DNA of 64,000 bases, taken from assembly GCA_947311845.1 (NCBI GenBank), contig CAMZMU010000040.1:62994330-63058329 (forward strand), given 5' to 3'. The notes under the pieces are model-generated. The model was given only the letters and a program-made list of their open reading frames with translations. It ran no database searches and was not told the origin of the DNA. The position numbers and the translations under genes are program-made. The stretch comes from Poa pratensis. Taxonomy: Eukaryota; Streptophyta; Magnoliopsida; Poales; Poaceae. How positions within the stretch are numbered: position 1 is the first letter of the stretch; each line of letters opens with the position of its first letter. Positions 46,501 through 58,876 of the stretch are shown piece after piece.

Positions 46501-49407
46501 ACTCTGACTTGATCCGCAGTAACAGTACAAGACATGCATAATTGCATGCTTTCACTTGCTTCTAAATCAAAAAATGTGGAGAATATACTACTAAGGGTGT
46601 GTTTCGATGAAGTGTGTTTCATTAAGGAGTTTCAGTATTTAGTTTAATTATAAACTAAATATTTAGTTTAATTATAAACTAAAATACTGAAGTTCATCAA
46701 AAGATGACTCTCATCTAAACACCCCATAAAGATAGCAGGAAAACACAAGAATTAACATTGATTCATCTTACCATGATGTCTTGGCCTATCCAAGCAAATG
46801 AAGAATGCCGATAAACGGCCCACAGCATGGCAAAGGCCGTACAAAACGGTATTATTCCAACAGATAAGGTCAAGACTTCCCCCAAAAAGGGGATATGTAC
46901 AGTTTTTTGTCCCCATTCCTTGAAAATCCTGAAAACGAGGCAGGCAATGAGGAGATGAACAAATAAAGAGTATTGACCAAATTGCTAATTACAAACTATT
47001 TCATGTGTTACCTAGAGATAATTGTCACCAAGCAAACATGGATACCCTGCAAGCACAAACCACAAGCAAACTCATAACTGAATATCTCTCAAAAGAAATT
47101 CAAAAGGCTAAATAAACGCTTCAATAATTAATCTGGTAGAATCATTTGTACAAATAGCCAGACCACGTGATCAAAAGAGTGCAAGCTAGAGAATATATAA
47201 GAAAATACCTCAATACCACCAATGCAGAATAACACGATTAGCACCCAGGCGATCCAAGACGACATTAAGTAGAACAGGAGGAGAAGGAAAACCGAAGCTA
47301 CTACAATAAAAACAGCAGCTCCCTTGGCGGTGATTTCAAAGATTTCTTTATCTTCTGTGTGGTTTATTCCAGAATTAGGCCCCTCCTGTGTAGTATGAAA
47401 TAGTATGGAACAAAGAAATTCGTATGTCAATAACTTTAAGAAGTGATTAACTCAAGATTACTACTCATTAGCTAAAAACAAACTCGATAAATCCCAAATT
47501 ATTTTAAGAATCATTCATAAATAGCAAGCTTGCCTAACAAGATGTTTTTCTTTTTACAAATGCAGAAATGCTGTACAGGCAGGGCAATTGTAGAATTGCA
47601 TAGAATCAAACAACAAAACTATATTCTATATTGACCATCAATCATCCCTCTTCCGTACATGATTTACTGATTACTGGTAAAGCATTGTTCTGAGTTTCAG
47701 CAACTTTACCAGATTTAATACAAAATTGTCACTGACTGTAACCATAAAAGTATTGAATGCATTCTAGTATGGCATGAAAAGACAAATATCAACGATATAT
47801 ATCATATAGTTTGGATAGGGACACAAGTCAGAACCTGCCGTGTCAGCTGATTATAATGCTCATCAACCTGCTCGCATGCAACGAATTCACTCCAGAGTGA
47901 AGCGCATACTATAGTTCCTACAGCCATTATCATTAAGAAGCCTGCTGAAAGTTCCACAACTGGTCGAGTTGGCGAATATAACTGGAGCTCAACTGTAGCA
48001 AAAGAACACTCTCTTATTAGCACGCATAGTCTGGTATATCAAAAACTAACCCGCAAGAATATGTGACTTAGATTAGTCATTCAAGAAAATATTATTATAC
48101 AGGACACAGTGAGTACAAAAGTGATCATTAAGTAACTGACTATTGTATTAAAAAAGAAGAAGCTATGTGACCACGCTCTACCACTGGGGCAAAGTATAAG
48201 TAATAAAGAATATTACAAAGATAACATTGGCAAGGAGAATTAAGAACATGTACTTACCCCTTGCTCCACGATCCAAAAAGTCCTTCAGAATCTTCCCTGC
48301 TGACTGTGGTATCATTATGACCGGGATTGTCACATTAATCGAAGTGTCATTATCATTGCAAACCATCTTATAAAGTTCTGAAAACATGAGGATAACCAAA
48401 CGGATTATTGCCTGCAAGTGAATCGGGCATGCCTACCAAAAACATCGAACATGACAGAGATTACATATTTCAGGCTGTCCTGTTAATACCTTCACTGTCA
48501 TTTATAATAAGTAAACCAGCTGCACCAGCAGCCTGTGCAGTTTCTGCTTTAGCAGTGAAAGCACATTCGCCGCGTGTTGCAATAGAAATAGAATTCGTTA
48601 ACTGCAGCAGCAAGGACTAGATTAAATTATAAAATGCTTCTAAAAGCAACTTGGTCTGGTTGCACGGTATACTGGAGTTGAAATCAAACCTTCGAAGTCA
48701 CATTGGAGCAGCAGTCAAGAGGATTTGTAAGGGTAGAAAATGCCTTTTGAGCTTCATGGACAGTTGTAGGCAAGGAGGCTCCAAATCCTGCGCTTAGCCC
48801 AACAACAGTCGTGCCTTTAGTTCCATTCACCCAATTCATCACCTTAACCTGGATAAATCTGGAGCATGAGAAAGAATGGGGGACTAGGCACACACAGCTT
48901 GCTTTCATATAAGGGAGCAGTATACAATCGGGGTAGCTGGCTTCCACATGTAAGTTGTTTTCTGCTGCTAAGAGTTACTCCGTAGAAAACAAGGACATGG
49001 CTGCAGTAGGGTTCCCATCTATTAACCCTGATATTCTCTTTCTCTGAATTGTTTCTTGCAAAGCGTAGAATGTTGGGTACACAACATAAGCCTCAAATAG
49101 AGTTATCTATCTAGCAGGGTTGTACTTGTATCTATGTCGAAAAACTCCACATTGTACTTCGGAAAACTGCGTTGAACCAAATTCTCGAATCGCTAGCAGA
49201 GCGCCAGAGAGATCTAATGGAGAATAGAATGGATGGGGATTGGGTGAGTTAGTTGGTTACCAGCTGGAACTTGTTGGAGCAGCCGGGGGACGCGGCGTGG
49301 CCGCGGTCGTCGTCGTCGCTTCTGGAGGCGTCATCAGCCGCCGCGCGTCCGGCGACGAGCAGGAGGGCGACGACCACGGGTAGGAAGAGCTTGCGGCGGA
49401 TCGCCAT
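43562..49407 (-). CDS. Signal peptide peptidase-like protease, SPPL2 type
   Basis: Fourteen exons with matching phases: 49407-49261, 48848-48690, 48601-48490, 48377-48258, 47992-47835, 47385-47209, 47046-47012, 46928-46772, 45643-45590, 45490-45398, 44918-44779, 44114-44044, 43832-43749 and 43653-43562. The protein has 532 residues. A signal peptide (1-24) leads to a lumenal PA domain (about 60-170; '[20 protein letters not shown]', '[11 protein letters not shown]'), then nine or so membrane segments. The catalytic aspartates are 'FVYDIFW' (D386) and 'GFGDIIFPG' (D438), and the 'QPALLYLVP' motif is at 491-499. The family cuts membrane-spanning segments of type II proteins in endosomal or Golgi membranes. 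No break or missing residue was seen, so the gene is probably functional. Introns 8 and 11 each carry a Stowaway. Confidence 0.95.
44449..44538. mobile_element. Stowaway MITE in SPPL intron 11
   Basis: 90 bp, ends 'ctccctctgatccca' and 'tggatcggagggag', TA on the right (TG on the left). Confidence 0.8.
46350..46442. mobile_element. Stowaway MITE in SPPL intron 8
   Basis: 93 bp, ends 'ctcccccgatcca' and 'cggatcggagggag', flanked by TA. Confidence 0.85.
46595..46726. mobile_element. Tourist-like MITE in SPPL intron 8
   Basis: Ends 'gggtgtgttt' and 'aaacacccc', with TAA on each side. The centre has the palindrome 'tagtttaattataaacta' twice. It is assigned to the PIF/Harbinger type by the TAA target. 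Confidence 0.6.
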
Positions 49408-50011
49408 GGTCGTCGCTGGAGCCTTGGCCCAGCTCCACGGTGGTCGGTGGTGCCGCGGCGCAGCTGGTGGAGGGGAGAGGTCGTCTGAGTCCTCACCGCC
49501 ACTTTGATTATTAGTTCGGAAGGAAGGAAATTCGTTTCGATTTGTGATCCAATCAAGAGGAGATGGATTACGCTTTCATGTGGTGAAGACGTATTTTCTT
49601 CTTTGCTGGCCGTGCTTCCATCGCATGGTCGAACCTACCCACATAACAAATGCAGAAAATATATTACCACTGATTTGATAGAAGATGCAAATATGCAAAG
49701 ATTTGATACAAGATGCATGGGTCAAATTTCAAATCCAAATGTGAACCAGAACTCAAGAGACGAAAATGATGAATCTTGTTGTGAATAATGCCGGTTTGTG
49801 ATCATCTTGCCTAAGCGTGGTCAATATTTTTTATGTTTGTAGTTTTGATTCTCTGATTAAAGCTTGGTTTGATTTGGAAATAACATCGAGTAGCCCTTAT
49901 TACATGACTAACAATAAAATGTACATAGTGTGTTTCTTGTGATGTAAAAAAATGAAAAAAAAATGTGAAAACAATTATATGTGAAATACACAGATCGACA
50001 ATCAAAATATT
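49408..50011 (-). other. SPPL promoter region
   Basis: About 600 bp between the SPPL ATG and Helitron 3, presumably promoter and 5' UTR. Open frames on the + strand here are shadows of the first exon or low complexity. No clear TATA box. Confidence 0.45.
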
Positions 50012-52972
50012 CTAGTCAAGATGGCGCAACGACACGCCGCGCCCGTGTGTATATGAGTGTATTTTGTGTTTTCAATAGTGTTAATTAGTTATTTTTTTGT
50101 TCAAAAAGTAAAATGGATGTGTTGAAGCGAAAGATTGTATGTATTAAGAGAAGTGTTTGTAGTTAAACATGTAAGTTGAATTTGTATTGACAGGTACCGT
50201 AGGTTTGTTAAATCATTGTATAATTTTATAATCACCAACTGTAATATTTTAAAGATAAACTGGGATGATACAATGGACAGTGTTGTTGGAAAATTTAGCG
50301 TGTTGACATGCGGTGCTTGTTGTGTTCGGAAATTTTGAATTCCGTTTGGATTTTTTTTCCAGTGAAAAAATAGAAGAATTATCCCGCTGTGTTCGGAAAT
50401 TTTGAATTCCGTTTGGATTTTTTCAGTGAAAAAATAGAAGAATTATCTAGAGGACTAACTCAACAAATTATAATCAGAATGAACATTTGTTAGTTCATGT
50501 GGGAAGTTCGAAAAATTCTTAAATTTCAATATTTTTTAGTTTTACTTTTGTATGCAATGGTTATTTGGTACAACCTTTGTGTTGAAACTTTGAAAAATTA
50601 TTAAATTTGAAATTTGTGGTACGCCGTGCGCGCTACAGTGGTCTTGATATATTATGTATCTGTCTACGCAATTTGTATTGAGTCAACGCAACAAAACCTG
50701 TTCGGAAAAAGAAAATCAGAGAAACATGTATGAAATATATTTGAAACTTCTGTGAATATTGTTGAATATTCTTGGGAAATAATATTTTTTGTGTGTTATG
50801 TCAGGAAAAAAACAAATATGTTTGAATATTTTGAGTTGGTTAAAATTTAGAGAAAATCATAATGCACTTCCTCCTTGGAACAATTTCCTCAAAATGAAAA
50901 TATTTCTAAAAATACCCGCACAAAAAAAAATGGTGACTATTTGTGGCATATGATCAAATTTCAAATTTAGATATTTTAAACAATTGTTTTGCAACATAAA
51001 ACGGCTTTCATTTATTTTTCTTTTTTTTGATCATTATTCCAATGTTGTTTTATTGCGGACGAAAAGAAAAGCAAAAAACAAAAGGAAAACAAATATGAAG
51101 ATTGAATTTCAATGTTTTTTACAACTTTATTTGAGCAAACTGAAATTAAAAAAGGAAAATTACAATTGTTTTGTAAGCTGAAATGTCTTGCAATTATTTT
51201 TCTTCTTCTTGGTCATTATTGTAATGTTGTTTTACTGCAAAACAAAATAAAAGCAAAAAAACAAAAGAAAACAAATACAAAGATGGGGTTAAATGGAGGT
51301 GAGATGTTATTTTCACAAATTTTATAATTGATATTCTATTTGTTTTAATTAAGCAGGAATTATAGTTGTTTAGTAATGCATGGAAATTTGTTATATGAAA
51401 AGATTTTAATTTTTTGACAATTTTGGTATATTATTTTTTTTGTATTATGGTTTGGAAGATATGAATTCTACAATTTGCATGTATTTTGAATTATGGTTTG
51501 GAAGTTATAATTTTCAGCTCATATTTATTATTTTATGCATATGTGTTATTTGCATTATATTATACACAATTTATATTTTGGTACAACTTTTGTGTGGTAA
51601 GTTTGAGAATTTGTTAAATTTAGAGAATTTTGATATATTGTTTTGTATTTTTTTTTGAACTGTAGATTAAAAGATATGAATTTCCAAGAAGCTGGTAATT
51701 TTTTTTAAAAAAATAGTATGGTATGCTAGAATAACATCAAGAGAAAATGATTTACAGCTTATATTTATTATTTTATACATATATGTTATTTGCATTATAT
51801 TATGCACAATTTATATTTTTGTACAACTTTTGTGTGGTAAGTTTGAGAATTTGTTAAATTTAGAAAATTTTGATATTTGTTTGTATTTTTTTTGAACTAT
51901 AGATTTAGAAAAATGAATTTCCAATAAGTTGGTAAAATTTGAAAAAAAATTAATATGTTATTTGGATTATGTTATAGGGAATTTATTTTTTGGTGCAACT
52001 TTTGTGCGGGAAGTTTGAAAGTATGGTAAATTTGTTAAATTTAGAGTTTTTTTTATATATTGTCTGCATTTTTTTGAATTTTAGGTTGGAAGATATGAAT
52101 TTTTGAGGATTTGGGAAAATTTGAATTTTTTTGATATGTTATTTGCATTATGTTGTGGATAATTTATTTTTTGATGCAACGTTTATGCGGAAAGTTTGTT
52201 AAATTTAGAGAATTTTGATATATTGTTTGTATTTTTTGTATTGTAGATTGAAAGATATGAATTTTTTGAATTTTAGCATTTTTTATATTTGTGAAATTTC
52301 TGGCTGATGGGTCCCACATGTCAGGAGTTTCTTTATTTTGGGAAACCATTTAAAAAAACTGACGTGTGGGCCCACTGTGACGTCATGACCGGATCTGCCG
52401 CGGCGGCGCCGTCGACGCCGGCAGCGGCGCCAGCGACGCGCGGACGCGGCGGCGGACGCGGAGCGTGGCGGCGGTGATTCTGTAAAACGGCGGTCCAGCA
52501 GCTGATTTCCGACGAGGAGGGAGAGGGGAAGACGGCGGAGCTCCCCGCATGGCTGGATTCGAACGGGGAGGAGCGAAGCGGCGGCGTGAGGCGGCGGCGG
52601 CGATCTCCGGCCGTCGCGGGAGAAGAAGGAGAGAAGGGGAGATGTGGCGCGATTTTGCGTGGAGGTCCTTGTCGTTTCCGGATTTTACATATCAATCCTT
52701 TTCGGGGGGGGGGGGGTTTCTGTAAAAATATGCGCCAAAAATCGTGCGGGAGGGGCAACCAGTTGATCACCGGTTCCACCGGCGATGACCGGATGACGTG
52801 TCGTCGTCTGATTGGTGCGGATGTGCGTGTACTGTTGCCAGGAACAATACCGCGCGATGTGGGCGACGTGGCTCGATCCTGGCCGTCCATTTCATCGATC
52901 GGACGGGCAGAAAAAAAGAGTGACGTGGCCCGCGTGAGAGGGGGTGGCGATGTCGCCCTTTATATATAAGGT
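50012..52972 (-). mobile_element. Helitron 3, non-autonomous
   Basis: The minus strand ends with a GC-rich stem region ('gggcgcggcgtgtcgttgcgcc' split by its loop) and 'atcttgactag', and begins near 'accttatatataaag'. Its body matches Helitron 1 over 'gatggggttaaatggaggtg' and the following 100 bp. The GC-rich 5' block is homologous around 'gtgggcccactgtgacgtca'. The 5' terminal bases are less typical, and the base after CTAG is A, so the exact ends are uncertain. No Rep/helicase. Confidence 0.72.
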
Positions 52973-54013
52973 TATGTTTCTTACAAACCACTTTATTAAA
53001 AGACAAACACTATACAATTAAGCATAGATAACGACAAGTCAAGATATGGCAATCAAGAGGTTATTAATAGGGCTGATTCAAAATTAATTATACCATGCGT
53101 AATGTAGGTCAGTGCTAAAGGCAGATCCACATAGCAAATGAGCGACGAAGACTGTGAAAAGAGGTAACCTTATAGACAAAATTAAGAACAAACAGTGCTA
53201 AACTGAAGGGAAAGCAAATAAAACCATAGAAATTTTGAAAGGCCAAGGCATCGAAAAACGGAAAACCGAGAAGAAATAAAGGAACAAATGTAGGAGCAAA
53301 ATGATATAAAGGCGGTGCAGCTGTATGCAACAACCGAAGAGAGTAGACCATAGTCGCAAACACGGGAATTAAGGAAGGTGAAGCCCCTCCACAGACATGC
53401 CCGGGTGACATAGAAAAGATCACTTATTGGCGGTGGCAAAAGCAGATATGAGCAACAATGAGAGATGCTGCTTCGAGCGGAAACCATGGAGGGGGAGGGG
53501 TGTAGAGGCAATGGCGGAGCCACGTTATAGCTGTGGGGTCAGCCGACCCCATAGCTATTTGGCAAATCTTCATATACTTGTCTGTTTTTATAGAAAAAAT
53601 ACCAAAAAGTAGGTAAAATCTATAAAAATTATAGCTTTGACCCCCCCACATGATTATCTTCCTGGCTCCGCCGCGTAGAGCAGTAGAGGGAGCATGATGG
53701 GATAGGCAAAGAGGAATAAAGCGTCTCGACGCTTCGAGGTTTGTAAAGAAGTGATGGTACGAGGAGTGGAGTCGCACATCCTTACCCATGATGCGAGTGT
53801 ACTAAACAATTTTGTGCGTGTGTATAACGCGAGACAGACTCCGTCTAAGGGCTAGCGCTGTGTCAGCTCCACACACTAAAACATGTCTTTATATATACGA
53901 TTCCGGAAAAAAAATTGTTATACAGTAATTGAGAATAGAAGAGTAGATCAGAATATTTTATTATCCCGTTGTATGTTAAAGTAGTCTGAAAGAAATATTG
54001 ACCATTTGATATA
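52973..54013. other. Intergenic region with no gene
   Basis: AT-rich spacer holding the small MITE at 53511. No coding sequence with a recognisable product was found. Confidence 0.5.
53511..53674. mobile_element. Small MITE with GGCGGAGCCA ends
   Basis: Ends 'atggcggagccacg' and 'cctggctccgccgc' are inverted. The flanks 'gtagaggca' and 'gtagagcag' look like an imperfect 8-9 bp target duplication. There is an internal palindrome around 'ggggtcagccgacccc'. Confidence 0.55.
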
Positions 54014-54151
54014 CTACCTTCGTTCCCAAATATAAGATGTTTTTAGCTTTTGTCCACATTCACATGCACACAAGTGTATCTAGACATATTTTATGTGTAG
54101 ATTCACTCACTTTAGTATACATGTAACAAACAATCTTAACAACGGAGGGAG
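54014..54151. mobile_element. Stowaway MITE
   Basis: 138 bp, ends 'ctaccttcgttccca' and 'aacaacggagggag', TA flanks. Confidence 0.82.
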
Positions 54152-54289
54152 TAGTTAACGAAGGTCAAACTGGTGCGAAGAAATCGCGGTGTGAAATGCA
54201 GAGACAAGATAAATAAAGAGAATTGAGTAATTGACGCAGGCATCAGCAACGTCACTTCCGGTCGTCGATCGATCGGCTGCGAAAAGTAT

Positions 54290-55702
54290 TCAAACTTTCC
54301 CCTTGGGTAGCACCGGCGCGTCCGGCGTCACGGCGGCCCAGAACTCCTCGTCCTCCTCGAGCGCCACCATGTGCTCTGGCGCCAGCGTCAGCTCCGCATC
54401 GATGCTCCCGCCGCCCTCCCGGCCGGGGTACAGCGTCGTCTTCCCGTCAGACTTGTTCCCCTTCCCGCTCCGTGGCGCCACGGGTTTCCCCCACCCGAAG
54501 TCGCACCCGTATACGTCGAACCACGGCGAGCTCCCCACCATGGTCGCCGCCGGGTCGAAGAACCGCAGCGTGTACACCATCGGCTTCGCCGTCCACGCCG
54601 CCACCCGCTCCCTGATCGCCGCGTCCGTGTGCGTCGCCACGGCCCGCCCCACCGCCGCCGCCGCCCACCCGTGTCCTCGCTCAAGCAGCTCCGATCCGCG
54701 CGCCGCCTCCGTGCCGATGGCGTAGATGGAGTTGCCGAAGTACTCCTTCGGCAGCTGCGGCCGGAGCCGCGCGCGGTTGTTGATGGCGACACGGCACGTC
54801 GTCTGCTGCTCCGGCGACATTCGGCGGGCTCGGGTGATACATCGCCAGAGCAGAGACGACAGCGCCTGGAACCGCGTCAGCGCGGCGGCGCCGGCCACGT
54901 CGCCGGCAGCGAGGAGTTCCTCGCGCGCCCGCTCCTTGAGCGCCGCCAGCGACTCCACGGAGAAGTGCAGCATCCGCTCGCGTAGCGGCGGCGGGGGCAG
55001 CCGCTCGATCAGCTCGGACGGATCGGCATACGGCAGCACAACCGGCCCCGCCGCGCCGCCGTCGGCCGACCAGCGCTCGAACACCGGCCCCGGCGTCACC
55101 GAGGGCGGCGGCGCGAGGCCGAGCCTGGCGCGCGCGATGGCGGCCCATACGTTGACAAAGGGCCAGAAGGCCGTGCCGTCGGAGAGGGCGTGGTTGTAGG
55201 CGAACCCGACGAAGACGCCGTCGGCGAGGTCCGTGACCTGGACGACGAACAGCGGGCGGTCGACGCCGTCGTAGTTTACGGCGTCGTCGAGCGGGAAGAA
55301 GCACCCGACCAGGTCCCGCGGCACGTCGGCGTCGCGAGGGAGGACGTCGGCGATGGCGAAGCCGTCGGCCACGGCGTGAAGCACCTCCACGCCCTGCCCG
55401 TCGCAGTCGATGTGGACAGAGCAGCCGACAACCTTGCCGCTGTCGTCCTTGTGCTGTTCGGTGGCGAAGCGGCCGGCGACGGGATAGTAGTGGACGAGCG
55501 CGTCGGCGAGGGCGGCAGCGAGGTGGTCGACGACTTGTAGGGGCTTGGAGTCAGAGGGCTTGTGGAAGAGGAGGCCCTTCTGGATGTAATTGGCGGAGAG
55601 AAAGACGGTGTCCCAGGACGTGAGCGGGATTCGTTCGCGCGGCCGCGCCGGCGGCCTCACCGTGCGCGACGACACCACGCGCACCATGGACGGCGAAGGC
55701 AT
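54290..55702 (-). CDS. BAHD acyltransferase
   Basis: A single intact exon gives 470 residues, the normal length for the family. The catalytic 'NHALSDG' (His171 to Asp175, HxxxD) sits mid-protein and the structural 'DFGWG' is at 401-405. Other marks are 'LTSWDTVFLSANYIQKGLLF' near the start and 'YFGNSIYAIG' (321-330). BAHD enzymes move acyl groups from CoA thioesters to alcohols or amines in the cytosol. The 'SWD...YIQKGLLF' start resembles the uncharacterised At3g50280/EPS1-like branch, so the substrate cannot be named. The start at 55702 precedes a second Met at 55687. A TATA box lies 76-86 bp upstream. The coding sequence is very GC-rich, as is usual for intronless grass genes. Confidence 0.93.
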   Translation of the reverse strand: MPSPSMVRVVSSRTVRPPARPRERIPLTSWDTVFLSANYIQKGLLFHKPSDSKPLQVVDHLAAALADALVHYYPVAGRFATEQHKDDSGKVVGCSVHIDCDGQGVEVLHAVADGFAIADVLPRDADVPRDLVGCFFPLDDAVNYDGVDRPLFVVQVTDLADGVFVGFAYNHALSDGTAFWPFVNVWAAIARARLGLAPPPSVTPGPVFERWSADGGAAGPVVLPYADPSELIERLPPPPLRERMLHFSVESLAALKERAREELLAAGDVAGAAALTRFQALSSLLWRCITRARRMSPEQQTTCRVAINNRARLRPQLPKEYFGNSIYAIGTEAARGSELLERGHGWAAAAVGRAVATHTDAAIRERVAAWTAKPMVYTLRFFDPAATMVGSSPWFDVYGCDFGWGKPVAPRSGKGNKSDGKTTLYPGREGGGSIDAELTLAPEHMVALEEDEEFWAAVTPDAPVLPKGKV

Positions 55703-55777
55703 TCTGGGCTTTGCTTGGGATTTAGTTGGCCCGTCGTCTGAGGTACAGGAACTACTAGGTTTTGCTGCTGTGAGAAG

Positions 55778-55788
55778 AAATTTATAGT
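55778..55788 (-). promoter_or_regulatory. TATA box of the BAHD gene
   Basis: 'actataaattt' on the minus strand, about 80 bp before the ATG, leaving room for a short 5' UTR. Confidence 0.65.
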
Positions 55789-56074
55789 GTTAATTTGGTA
55801 GGTGAAGCTGGCTGTACTTTTCTTGTTGACTTTTTCTTCTCACAGAAAAATTACAATGTACAGTATACTCTACTTTGTACAGACAAGAAAATTACAGCGT
55901 TGGCACGTGATTAATTGCAGTATATAGAGATTTATACAGATAAATTTGTTGGTTGGTGGCACTGCTGACCTGGCCCGATCTTCAAAAGAAAACAAATTTG
56001 AACATTGAAAAATGTGAACTGATGAACGGCATCGTAGTTCAAAATATTTTCTGAAATTGTTACAAAAGAAAAAA

Positions 56075-56375
56075 AGAAAAACGTAGATTTAGTACATGAA
56101 CTCGCCAAGAATGTGCGGTTTGATCGTAAAGTTGCCACGCGCAAACATTTTTGGTCACTCTGTGACGGCGGCCGTTAGTTTGCTGACGTGTTTTTTGTTT
56201 GTTACAAATGACACTTTAAGTTTTTGTTCGACACGTCAGTAAAGTAACGGCCACCGTCATAGAACACCAAAACGCTCATGTGTGTGGCAACTTCCTGGCT
56301 TGTTTTTCATGTTTTACAACTTCGTGGCCAAAGCGCACATTTCGTCAAGTTAATGTACTAAATATACGTTTTTCT
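56075..56375. mobile_element. MITE-like element with ~55-bp inverted arms
   Basis: The left arm 'agaaaaacgtagatttagta' matches the reverse complement of the right end ('tactaaatatacgtttttct'). The similarity extends inward through 'gaatgtgcggtttg' and 'caaagcgcacattt'. An inner inverted pair surrounds 'gacggcggccgttag' and 'gtaacggccaccgtc'. A related half-copy is at 34736. No coding sequence. Confidence 0.7.
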
Positions 56376-57242
56376 ATTATTACAATATACATGTTCATGA
56401 CATTCATCTGCATGTAAAATTTCATTAATAAAACTTATATTGTTTTTGTAAGCACCGAATGTTTTTCTCACGGGCCGCCAAAACTCTTTTTCTCATGAAA
56501 AGTTGCATGTACATGTTTTCGGATTCTTTTAGCATCCGGACAACATCATTTGTTTCAACCCCAGGAACATATACTCTTGGTAGCCCATTTGAATATACGG
56601 ATAATTTGCAAAGTAAAATTAAAATGTCACACATAACTACTGAGTAATTGCCTACCTTGTTTCCCAAGATTCAGAGAAGATATAAAAAAGGTTGATATAG
56701 TGAAGACGACTGAGCAAAGGCGTTTACCATTGACCTGACCTAATCAATTTAAAAAAGAAAAAAATGATTCTACTCAACCCAACTACTATGAAGTTTCACG
56801 GAAGGTGAGAGTGCCTTGAAGACTACTACTTGAAGACTACTACTGATAATACTAGCTGCTGCGAAAGGGGGAGAAAATATTGGTTTTATGGAAAATTAGC
56901 AAATTGCATGAGCAACGAAGTTCAGCCGGAGACAGAATGAATCCATTTCTACTTCTTTTTCCAGTTGGTCAAGTCATTTCTGCTTCTTTTTCCAAACACA
57001 TGATCAGTTCAAGCATGGGTTAGGTAGGTAGGCAAGTAGTCAAGCTCACAAGTCAAAAGAACCCACAAATTACGGTTCCATTGACAAGTACGCATGCAAT
57101 ACATACACGATGCACGGATTTATAGCAACCGCACCAATTAACAAAAATGGTGCACTTGTACATTTTCAAACTCTTTTGAGTTTTTCTACAATAGTTATGC
57201 ATTGTATTAAGGTAAGTGGCGTGCCAAAAATGTATAATATTT

Positions 57243-58085
57243 TTTTTGAAGTAAAGACAGACGCTCTGGCATTAGACCAGAAGGAAGCAAGCTTATTTAC
57301 ACGAAATTCTTCGCGAGTCACCATATCGTTTCTCTCCTGCGCCGCCAGGGAGAGAAGCGTTCTCCCTGAGGCACTAGCCTTCCAACGCCGGTCTCTGGTG
57401 GCCCCCTCCACCGACGACCTCCTCGTAGCTTAGGTTTTCGGCCGTTCGACGTCTTGCCTCCGCGAAGGCGACGACGGTGATGAATAAAAATGTTCTAGAT
57501 TCTTCTCCGATACGGTGTTCTTATCTATGGTCGGTGATGGATCTAGGCGGTAGTTTGTTCAAGCGGGGATGACGTGGCCACGACAACAACCTTGTGGTGG
57601 ACATGTGTCCCCCGGTTCCACCGTTATGATGACTCTCGCTCAAGTGCCGGAGCGGAGCTCGAGAGATTATCCAGTGGCGTGTGCATACGGTAGTCGATGT
57701 CGGTGGCAGCTGGAAGATGGTGAATTTTATGTCGAGTTTGTGGTTGGAGACTCGCAGATCTGGTTTCCTCCTCCGGCGTCGCGTGAGGTGCCGTGTCCAA
57801 GGTGTTGCCTAGCTTGATTCTTTCAATTCCAATGGCTTTGCTTTTCGCGAGCTAATTTGGAGGTCCGTAAAGCTGCAGATTAATGATGGATCCGCATCAA
57901 ACTCGGGTGAGGATGTGACATGTCCACTTTTTCTTGGATGACCGTAGTTACGGTGGTGCCGGAGGCGACTGACATGCGTTACTTTTGTTAGTTTCTTGCT
58001 CAGGGGTTTCTTCAACCTGGATTGTGATTTTTTCTTTGTTGAGAGTCCTTTTTGCAAAACTTAGATTTCTTCTATCTTTTCAGTT
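57243..58085 (+). mobile_element. Possible LINE or retroposon remnant
   Basis: A moderately GC-rich stretch ends in 'gggtttcttcaacctggatt' and 'ttgagagtcctttttgcaaa', which feels like the 3' end of grass LINE-type sequences. No target duplication, poly(A) or protein domain was secured, so this is tentative. Confidence 0.3.
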
Positions 58086-58876
58086 CTCTCATGTCAGTGT
58101 TTACATGACTTGTCACTTAATATATCTTATATGAACGAGACATGTATTACCTGCAAAAGGTTATTTACACGAGACACATATAATTGGCCTGATATAGCAT
58201 AATTGTGCCAATTTTTTCCTTTTTTTAAGACAGGACAATAATGAGTGCACTCTTATCATTATTTTTGACTGATCATACTTGTGTACGGCATGTACATTTT
58301 TTGAAAATAAAATTACAAAATATACAATTGTTTCTCTTTCTAATCGGCAGCATGCTTTGCACACTTCACAGACAATCAAAACAAAAAGGACCAGTATCTC
58401 GCACGTACACGCATTTTACGCAACACATGAAAAAAATCATGACTTTATTCACCAAGGCCAAAAAAATAATTATATATGTACACATGAAAGGGCTGAATTA
58501 TTAGACCATGGTACCAGAGTGTCTCAAAATTGCCTCGAAATCTCTTTTCTAAACATAATATGTCCCAAAACTATCTCTCCAAAAAAGAATGTGCCTCAAA
58601 CTAAAAAAATGCCAAAATCAAAAAAGAAAAGTAAAATGGCTAAGATCTAAGGTGCAACAGCCTTCTCCACAAATAAGAGGTATGTATTTGTGTGACGTGG
58701 AGAAGAGTAGTCTACCTAAGCATGATCCACTATAATGTGTAGAGACATTATTTACAGTGGAAAAAAATGAAAGGTAACTAAAACATGTTTGTTTTTGTGT
58801 ATATGCACTGTCTATATGCAGAACGAATTTAAGAAAGGGAAAAAGAACGAAAAAATTGATCGTATCAAAAATGAAT

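Larger units (their letters stand above)
55789..58876. other. Intergenic region between the BAHD and COL genes
   Basis: It holds the inverted-repeat element at 56075 and a possible retroposon remnant at 57243-58085. The remainder is AT-rich with no recognisable gene. The part next to 58876 is the 3' side of the COL gene. Confidence 0.5.

Noticed and set aside
49253..49507. A + strand frame opposite the first SPPL exon
   Set aside because: It is a shadow of the signal-peptide exon, whose frame, phase and homology on the minus strand are clear.
54371..55540. Long frames on the + strand and in other minus frames across the BAHD gene
   Set aside because: GC-rich codon positions open all frames; only 54290-55702 carries HxxxD and DFGWG in one frame.
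57110..58060. A host gene in the moderately GC-rich stretch
   Set aside because: Frames are short and unrelated to any family I know, and the area reads more like a retroposon remnant.
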